9,610 nt of DNA from an uncultured Collinsella sp. (GTDB taxonomy: Bacteria > Actinomycetota > Coriobacteriia > Coriobacteriales > Coriobacteriaceae): NCBI GenBank assembly GCA_902494245.1, contig CABUSR010000056.1:1-9610 (forward strand), written 5' to 3'. The translations under genes were made by a program, and so were the position numbers. Below, piece after piece: positions 5,758 through 9,610 of this stretch. Numbering within the stretch: the first letter of the stretch is position 1; each line of letters opens with the position of its first letter. Under the pieces are notes generated by a model that worked only from the letters and a program-made list of their open reading frames with translations, was not told where the DNA came from and made no database searches.

Positions 5758-6240
5758 TTAGCGCAGCAGATTGGTGAGGTTGCGTTTAAAGCGGGCGCGG
5801 TCTTCGCTGGTAAATGCCGCCGGTCCGCGAGTGCGTCCGCCGGCGCGGCGCACCTTCTTTTCTTCGTGGCGAATAAACAGTTGCATGTCGATGGTCGCCT
5901 TATCGTAGACGCGCCCGCGCACACCGATTGCGGCGGCATCGCGTCCGAGTACCATGCTCGCCAGGCCTATGTCTTGTGTCACGACCACGTCGCCAGCCTG
6001 CAGGCGCTCGACAATGGCAAAGTCGGCACTATCGGCTCCCACACTCACATCGAGCGTCGTGACCCAAAAGCCCCGACGCGCGCGCTCGGCATCGCGCGGA
6101 TCGTCGCGGCGAATGTGGCGTTCCAGGTTCTGCGTGCTGTTGCCGGCGATAACGACGGCGACGCCCGCCCTCCGCGCGCAGTCAATCGACTCGCGCGTGA
6201 CCGGGCAGGCGTCGGCATCAATAAAAAGCGTCTTTGGCAT
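5758..6240 (-). CDS. YaiI/YqxD-family (UPF0178, DUF188) PIN-like protein
   Basis: A 160-aa cytosolic protein of full family length. Family marks are IDADACPV (7-14) with acidic residues D8 and D10, SVGADSADFAIVERL (66-80) with D73, VVVTQDIGLAS (85-95) with D90, RGRVYDKATID (108-118), and the closing GPAAFTSEDRARFKRNL (139-155). The four Asp residues resemble a PIN-like metal site, so nuclease activity is plausible, but the family has no settled function. Its ATG follows the upstream gene's stop codon with no base between, and I see no good ribosome site, so translation is probably coupled to the membrane protein gene. Confidence 0.93.
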   Translation of the reverse strand: MPKTLFIDADACPVTRESIDCARRAGVAVVIAGNSTQNLERHIRRDDPRDAERARRGFWVTTLDVSVGADSADFAIVERLQAGDVVVTQDIGLASMVLGRDAAAIGVRGRVYDKATIDMQLFIRHEEKKVRRAGGRTRGPAAFTSEDRARFKRNLTNLLR

Positions 6241-6843
6241 CTAGCGCACCAGTTTGCCAAATTGAATGGCGCGAATAATCAGCGTCACGCCAAACACCAG
6301 CAGCGCGGCACCGCTAAAGATGACGAGCATCTTGGCCGACCACAGCGGATAGATAAACACGAACATGCCCGCGATGATGGAGAGTGCGCCGCTCAGGATG
6401 GCGAGGGCGCGGTTGGCGGAAAGCTCGGATTCCAGAATCGACATGACGCCCTCGACGATCCAGCCAAAGCCGGCGACGACCACTACAAGCGTGGTGAGCG
6501 TCGCGGTCGAGAAGGCCTGGTTGCGCAGGATTATGACGCCGCCCAGAATGATGAGCAGGTTGGAGATGATGCTCGTAACGCGCCAGCCGGTGGGCAGCAG
6601 CGGCTCGAAAACAGCGGTAAACAGCCTGATCGCGGCCGTGATCACAAAGTAGAAGCCCAAGACGGTTGTTAGGAAGACGAGGGACTTGGCGGGCGCAAAC
6701 AGCAGTGCGATGCCGGCGACGAGCGCCAAGACGCCCGTGATGGCATAAATCCAGCGCACGGCCTTGACGGCCTTGCCTGCCATGCTTTTCTCGTCAAATC
6801 CAAACGCGCTCGATTGCTTGTCATCGTTCTTAAAGATGCCCAT
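6241..6843 (-). CDS. DUF308 / HdeD-like integral membrane protein
   Basis: A 200-aa protein with a short polar N-terminus (1-25) and six hydrophobic helices at about 30-50, 53-74, 88-107, 113-134, 143-164 and 168-190, arranged as the repeated helix pairs typical of DUF308. HdeD of E. coli is linked to acid resistance, but that role cannot be transferred on this evidence. ATG 6841-6843 was chosen because AAAGGAG (6849-6855) sits 5 nt upstream; an ATG 54 bp further out in the same frame lacks a ribosome site and would add a non-hydrophobic leader across this one. It is the first gene of a two-gene unit with the YaiI gene. Confidence 0.85.
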   Translation of the reverse strand: MGIFKNDDKQSSAFGFDEKSMAGKAVKAVRWIYAITGVLALVAGIALLFAPAKSLVFLTTVLGFYFVITAAIRLFTAVFEPLLPTGWRVTSIISNLLIILGGVIILRNQAFSTATLTTLVVVVAGFGWIVEGVMSILESELSANRALAILSGALSIIAGMFVFIYPLWSAKMLVIFSGAALLVFGVTLIIRAIQFGKLVR

Positions 6844-7077
6844 GATGTCTCCTTTCGTGCGGCGTAAGCCGTAGCTCTTGCAACCAGTATCGCCCAAGGG
6901 CGCCGTCGCGTGGGGCAGGAAGGGCGAATGGGAGCCTCACCTTCCCGAATTGTTATCTTTGTTCCCGTTTGGATGTGGGATATTCAACAGATGTAGAACA
7001 TTGCGGCTCTGTTCGTTATTGCCTACGTATTAGGTTAGATTTTCTAAAGGATAATTGGCTTTTATTGAGGGGTCCCT

Positions 7078-7749
7078 ATGAACGAAACAGTTCCCGCGGC
7101 GCCGGTAAGCGCTGAGTCGATGGCAAAGCAGGGTTGCGAAAAGCTTGGCCTGGACACGTTTGACGCGCTGGTCCGCCGCGCCCGCACGTGCCGCCGATTT
7201 GACGAGTCCATGCGCGTACCGCGCGAGTTTTTGCTCGAGCTGGCGGAGCTGGCGCACCTGGCTCCCTGTGGTGCCAATGCTCAGCGCCTGCGCTTTCATG
7301 TGGTGAGCGGTGCCGAGGACTGCGCGCGCGTATTTGATGAGCTCGCGTGGGCCGGTGCACTCAAGGACTGGCCGGGTCCCGATGAGGGCGAGCGCCCGAC
7401 CGGCTACATCGCGATTCTTGCCGAGCGCGCTGTTCCGGGTAAGCCCGCCGCGCCCATCACCGAGGTCGACACGGGCATTGCCGCCCAGACGATGATGCTC
7501 GCCGCCCGCAGCGCCACGCCCGAGGTGGCGGCCTGCATGTTCAAGGCCTTTACGCTCCGTGCAATCGACGCCATGGGGCTCGATAACGACAAATATGAGC
7601 TCAAGCTGATCATGGCGTTTGGCGTTCCGGCCGAGACACAGGTGATCGATGCGATCGATTCCAACCCCGACGGCTCCATCAATTATTGGCGCGACGAGGC
7701 GCGGGTGCACCACGTACCCAAGCGTCCGCTTGCCGACGTGCTGCTGTAG
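7078..7749 (+). CDS. Nitroreductase-family FMN oxidoreductase
   Basis: A 223-aa flavoprotein of the nitroreductase fold, expected to act as a dimer in the cytosol using NAD(P)H. The N-terminal FMN-contact region is RRARTCRRFDE (33-43). LAPCGANAQRLRFHVV (61-76) replaces the usual PSxxNxQPW block, keeping N67 and Q69 but lacking the Trp. DTGIAAQTMMLAA (131-143) is the typical core helix, and IMAFGVPAE (178-186) is the late strand before the C-terminal HHVPKRPLADVL tail. The natural substrate is unknown; many members reduce nitro compounds or quinones. TGAGGGG lies about 6 nt before ATG 7078. Two weak promoter-like pairs exist in 6959-7029 but neither is convincing. A phosphatase pair follows 83 bp downstream on the same strand. 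Confidence 0.88.
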   Translation: MNETVPAAPVSAESMAKQGCEKLGLDTFDALVRRARTCRRFDESMRVPREFLLELAELAHLAPCGANAQRLRFHVVSGAEDCARVFDELAWAGALKDWPGPDEGERPTGYIAILAERAVPGKPAAPITEVDTGIAAQTMMLAARSATPEVAACMFKAFTLRAIDAMGLDNDKYELKLIMAFGVPAETQVIDAIDSNPDGSINYWRDEARVHHVPKRPLADVLL

Positions 7750-7782
7750 TTGTGCGTCGTTGCGGCGCAATCCGGCGGCAAA

Positions 7783-7817
7783 ATCACCACAAAGACTCCT
7801 GTCCCCTTTGTGGTGGT
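7783..7817 (+). other. 12-bp hairpin directly before a ribosome binding site
   Basis: Arms 7783-7794 and 7806-7817 pair (one G-U), around an 11-nt loop. There is no T-run, so it is not a typical terminator. It ends 3 bp before the AGGGGAGG ribosome site (7821-7828) of the first phosphatase. TCCCCT (7802-7807) is complementary to AGGGGA (7821-7826), so an alternative fold could hide the site. It could also be a REP-like palindrome left in the intergenic gap. Confidence 0.65.
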
Positions 7818-7832
7818 ACGAGGGGAGGGCAT

Positions 7833-8375
7833 GTGGCCGATCTGTATTTGGTGCGGCATGGGCAGACTGAGCTCAATGTGCAGAGCATTTTGCAGGGCTG
7901 GCACGATTCGCCGCTTACGGCGCGCGGGCGTCAGCAGGCGCTGGCGACGCGCGCGGCGTTTGAGGCGTGCGGCGTGGCCTTTGACCATGTGTATTCCTCC
8001 CCGTTGGGCCGGGCGCGGCGTACGGCTGAGCTAATTGCTGGTGAGGGCCGCTCGATAGAGCTGGTCGATGACCTGCGCGAGTGGCATTTGGGCTCGCTGG
8101 AGGGTACATCAAATCGCGAGATGCCGCCGCAGCCCTGGGGCGATTATCCGGTGGCCTTTGGCGGCGAGTCGGAAGTGCAGCTTCAGTCGCGCATGGTCGC
8201 GGCGCTGTCCCGCATCATGGCCAGGCCGCAGCACGACTGCGTGCTGGCGGTTTCCCACGGCTCAGCCTGCCAGGAGTTTCTTGAGTATGTGACTGGCGAG
8301 GGAGAACTACCCGACAACGGTGCCGTGCTTCATTTTGGCTATTGCGACGGGGCGTTTTCGCTCTTGGGTTGGTAA
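7833..8375 (+). CDS. Histidine phosphatase family protein, first of a tandem pair
   Basis: A 180-aa enzyme of the phosphoglycerate mutase-like superfamily. Catalytic marks: LVRHGQT (6-12) with R8 and the phospho-accepting H9, S56-x-L-x-R60, acid E83 in LREW, and H142 in VSHGS. GTG 7833 is the likely start: it places ADLYLVRHG at the N-terminus as in the family, and AGGGGAGG (7821-7828) precedes it. The reading frame extends upstream to an ATG at 7686 inside the nitroreductase gene, but that extension looks like no known domain. The following gene is a close paralogue. Substrate is unknown; small phosphosugars, phosphoserine and nucleotide-derived esters are all used in this family. Confidence 0.88.
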   Translation: MADLYLVRHGQTELNVQSILQGWHDSPLTARGRQQALATRAAFEACGVAFDHVYSSPLGRARRTAELIAGEGRSIELVDDLREWHLGSLEGTSNREMPPQPWGDYPVAFGGESEVQLQSRMVAALSRIMARPQHDCVLAVSHGSACQEFLEYVTGEGELPDNGAVLHFGYCDGAFSLLGW

Positions 8376-8392
8376 CGAACGAAAGGACCCCT

Positions 8393-9028
8393 ATGAATAA
8401 AGATCTGTATCTGGTCCGTCATGGACAGACGATATTCAACCTTAAGCGTATTATTCAGGGCTGGAGTGACTCGCCGCTTACGCAGTTGGGATGCGACCAG
8501 GCGGCGCGTGCCGGCATGTTTTTGCGTGCGCGCGGCATTGAGCCCGATCATGCCTACACCTCCACACTTCATCGCACCGAGCAGACTATCGCCAACCTGT
8601 GGCCGGGCTTGGCGTACGAGCGTCTGGACGGACTGCGCGAGTGGTTCTTTGGCGACTTTGAGGCCGAGCGCGTGATGCTTATGCCCGAGCGCCCGTGGCG
8701 CGATTTCTATCGTCAGTTTGGCGGCGAGGGCCAGATGCAGGTGCGCGAGCGCATGGTGGCGACGCTGACCGAGCTTATGCAGCGTCCGGACCATGCGTGC
8801 GTGCTCGCGGTAAGTCATGGCTCGGCTATCAAGGAGTTTATGGATCACGTGAAGGGCGCGGCGGCAGACGAGCGCGACCGTGTGCCGGGCAACTGCTCGG
8901 TGCTGCACTTTGCGTTTGACGACGAATCCGACACGTTTGAGCTGATTGAGATTTTTACGCAGGAGGATTACGCACGCGAGCTGGGCCTTGAACCGCTTGT
9001 GGCTACTGCAGGTCCGCAGCGCGGATAA
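8393..9028 (+). CDS. Histidine phosphatase family protein, second of a tandem pair
   Basis: A 211-aa paralogue of the preceding protein. Catalytic marks: LVRHGQT (7-13) with R9 and H10, S57-x-L-x-R61, E83 in LREW, H142 in VSHGS. Shared stretches include IQGWSDSPLT, QFGGEG, RMVATL and the long block RPDHACVLAVSHGSA. It carries about 30 extra C-terminal residues (182-211) beyond the core. GAAAGGA lies 5 nt before ATG 8393, and only 17 bp separate it from the first gene, so the two are almost surely co-transcribed. An in-frame upstream ATG at 8342 overlaps the first gene and lacks a ribosome site. The pair differs most in the segment after LREW, which shapes the substrate pocket, so the two may prefer different substrates. 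Confidence 0.92.
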   Translation: MNKDLYLVRHGQTIFNLKRIIQGWSDSPLTQLGCDQAARAGMFLRARGIEPDHAYTSTLHRTEQTIANLWPGLAYERLDGLREWFFGDFEAERVMLMPERPWRDFYRQFGGEGQMQVRERMVATLTELMQRPDHACVLAVSHGSAIKEFMDHVKGAAADERDRVPGNCSVLHFAFDDESDTFELIEIFTQEDYARELGLEPLVATAGPQRG

Positions 9029-9075
9029 CGCGAGCGTGGCGGCTCGGGTCGCCGGCATAACTTCTCGACGCAAAA

Positions 9076-9118
9076 GGGGCGGAGATACATGTACCTGCTG
9101 CATCTCCGCCCCCTGTTT
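9076..9118. terminator. Bidirectional terminator between convergent genes
   Basis: GGGGCGGAGAT (9076-9086) and ATCTCCGCCCC (9102-9112) form a perfect 11-bp stem with a 15-nt loop. On the plus strand CTGTTTGTTG follows (moderate), ending the phosphatase transcript. On the minus strand TTTTGCG follows (9072-9075 as A on the plus strand), so it can also end the gene entering from the right. Confidence 0.85.
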
Positions 9119-9157
9119 GTTGAGCTGCCGATTTTTGTGCTGCGTGGTCTGGTCTTG

Positions 9158-9610
9158 CTAGAACCGCGCGACTTGGTGCGTGAGCAGACCCGTCGGAACC
9201 TGCGGCGCGGCGCCGGCGATCTGCGCGGCGGGGAACAGTGCGGCTACAGCAAAGTTGAACGGCTCTTTGCCCGTGTAGGTGCCGGCAGCATGGGCATCGT
9301 CGGCCAGGAGCTGTGATGCCTCGACTAGTGCGGCAGCGTAGGCAGGGTCGTCGGCCAGTGCCGGCTCCGGCGCCTGGTCGAGCATGGCACGGATGGCGCC
9401 GACGGCGTCCTCGCGCTTGACCTCCCACACGCGGTGCGTAATGCCGGCGGGGTCGGTGACGGCATAGAGTGAAGCGCCCTCTTTTGCGGCGCCGAGGATG
9501 ATATCCATGACGGGAGAGGCTTCGTAGACAAGCGTTACGGGACGGGGCTGTACCTTGAGGTCGGCGATTGCGCGCGCAGCGGCGGTCGTATCGGCGGCAA
9601 CCGCGTCGCC
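9158..9610 (-). CDS. C-terminal 150 residues of a protein with weak DUF1015 resemblance (runs off right edge)
   Basis: The frame is open from the window edge to TAG at 9158-9160; the true start lies beyond 9610. Visible residues include LKVQPRPVTLVYEASP, then GASLYAVTDPAGITHRVWEV, an acidic helix, ALADDPAYAAALVEASQLL, FNFAVAALFPAAQIAG, and the end LLTHQVARF. The order of a Y-x-V-T-D strand, an H-R-V-W-x-V strand and a later LFPxxQ strand recalls DUF1015, but the family's ADGHHR signature would fall near ADDPAYA and is absent, and the usual C-terminal half is missing. It may be a short divergent member or something else. Ala-rich composition lowers the weight of any match. Convergent with the phosphatases and sharing their terminator. 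Confidence 0.5.
   Translation of the reverse strand, partial: GDAVAADTTAAARAIADLKVQPRPVTLVYEASPVMDIILGAAKEGASLYAVTDPAGITHRVWEVKREDAVGAIRAMLDQAPEPALADDPAYAAALVEASQLLADDAHAAGTYTGKEPFNFAVAALFPAAQIAGAAPQVPTGLLTHQVARF

Noticed and set aside
5866..6672. Plus-strand open frame (268 codons) across the YaiI and DUF308 genes
   Set aside because: Low-complexity translation antisense to two recognised genes.
7030..7770. Minus-strand open frame (246 codons) opposite the nitroreductase
   Set aside because: Shadow of the recognised nitroreductase; no ribosome site and no family resemblance.
7686..7832. N-terminal extension of the first phosphatase from an upstream ATG
   Set aside because: It overlaps the nitroreductase gene, has no domain, and runs through the hairpin; the GTG at 7833 has a strong ribosome site and gives the family's normal N-terminus.
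8339..9103. Minus-strand open frame (254 codons) opposite the second phosphatase
   Set aside because: Antisense to an enzyme with all catalytic motifs; it also runs into the terminator hairpin.

Overview
The window looks like chromosome from a high-GC gut actinobacterium of the class Coriobacteriia, most likely Collinsella or a close relative. This rests on codon use, strong AAAGGA-type ribosome binding sites, and recognisable Coriobacteriia-style proteins, notably the AbiEi-like/endonuclease protein at 1827-3017. No rRNA, tRNA, CRISPR array or transposase was seen.

Positions 1-1481 hold a metal-efflux module on the minus strand. It is transcribed from an SmtB/CzrA-type ArsR repressor, through a free-standing heavy-metal-associated (HMA) domain protein, to a CadA/ZntA-type P1B ATPase that runs off the left edge. 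Three closely matching 20-bp ArsR-type operators sit in the module. Two lie in front of the repressor as a perfect 23-bp inverted repeat, one of them filling the spacer of a consensus promoter. The third lies just upstream of the ATPase.

Positions 1482-3367 are a lower-GC island. A single minus-strand gene encodes a 396-aa protein with an AbiEi-like front half and a Vsr/DUF559-like nuclease domain. Long non-coding flanks on both sides carry three copies of a GTGCA...AGTATTC motif. This is the least explained part of the window.

Positions 3368-5676 contain a DEDDh exonuclease gene (minus) divergent from a ten-TM-type heavy-metal exporter (plus) with a histidine-rich loop. The exporter ends in an unusually long terminator stem. 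It has its own promoter and no ArsR-type operator, so it is probably not in the regulon of the first module.

Positions 5715-6843 are a two-gene minus operon: a DUF308/HdeD-type membrane protein followed, with no intergenic base, by a YaiI/YqxD (UPF0178) PIN-like protein and a clear terminator.

Positions 7078-9118 run on the plus strand: a nitroreductase-family protein, then two tandem paralogous histidine phosphatases 17 bp apart, closed by a hairpin that can serve both strands. A minus-strand gene with weak DUF1015 resemblance enters from the right edge and converges on the same hairpin.
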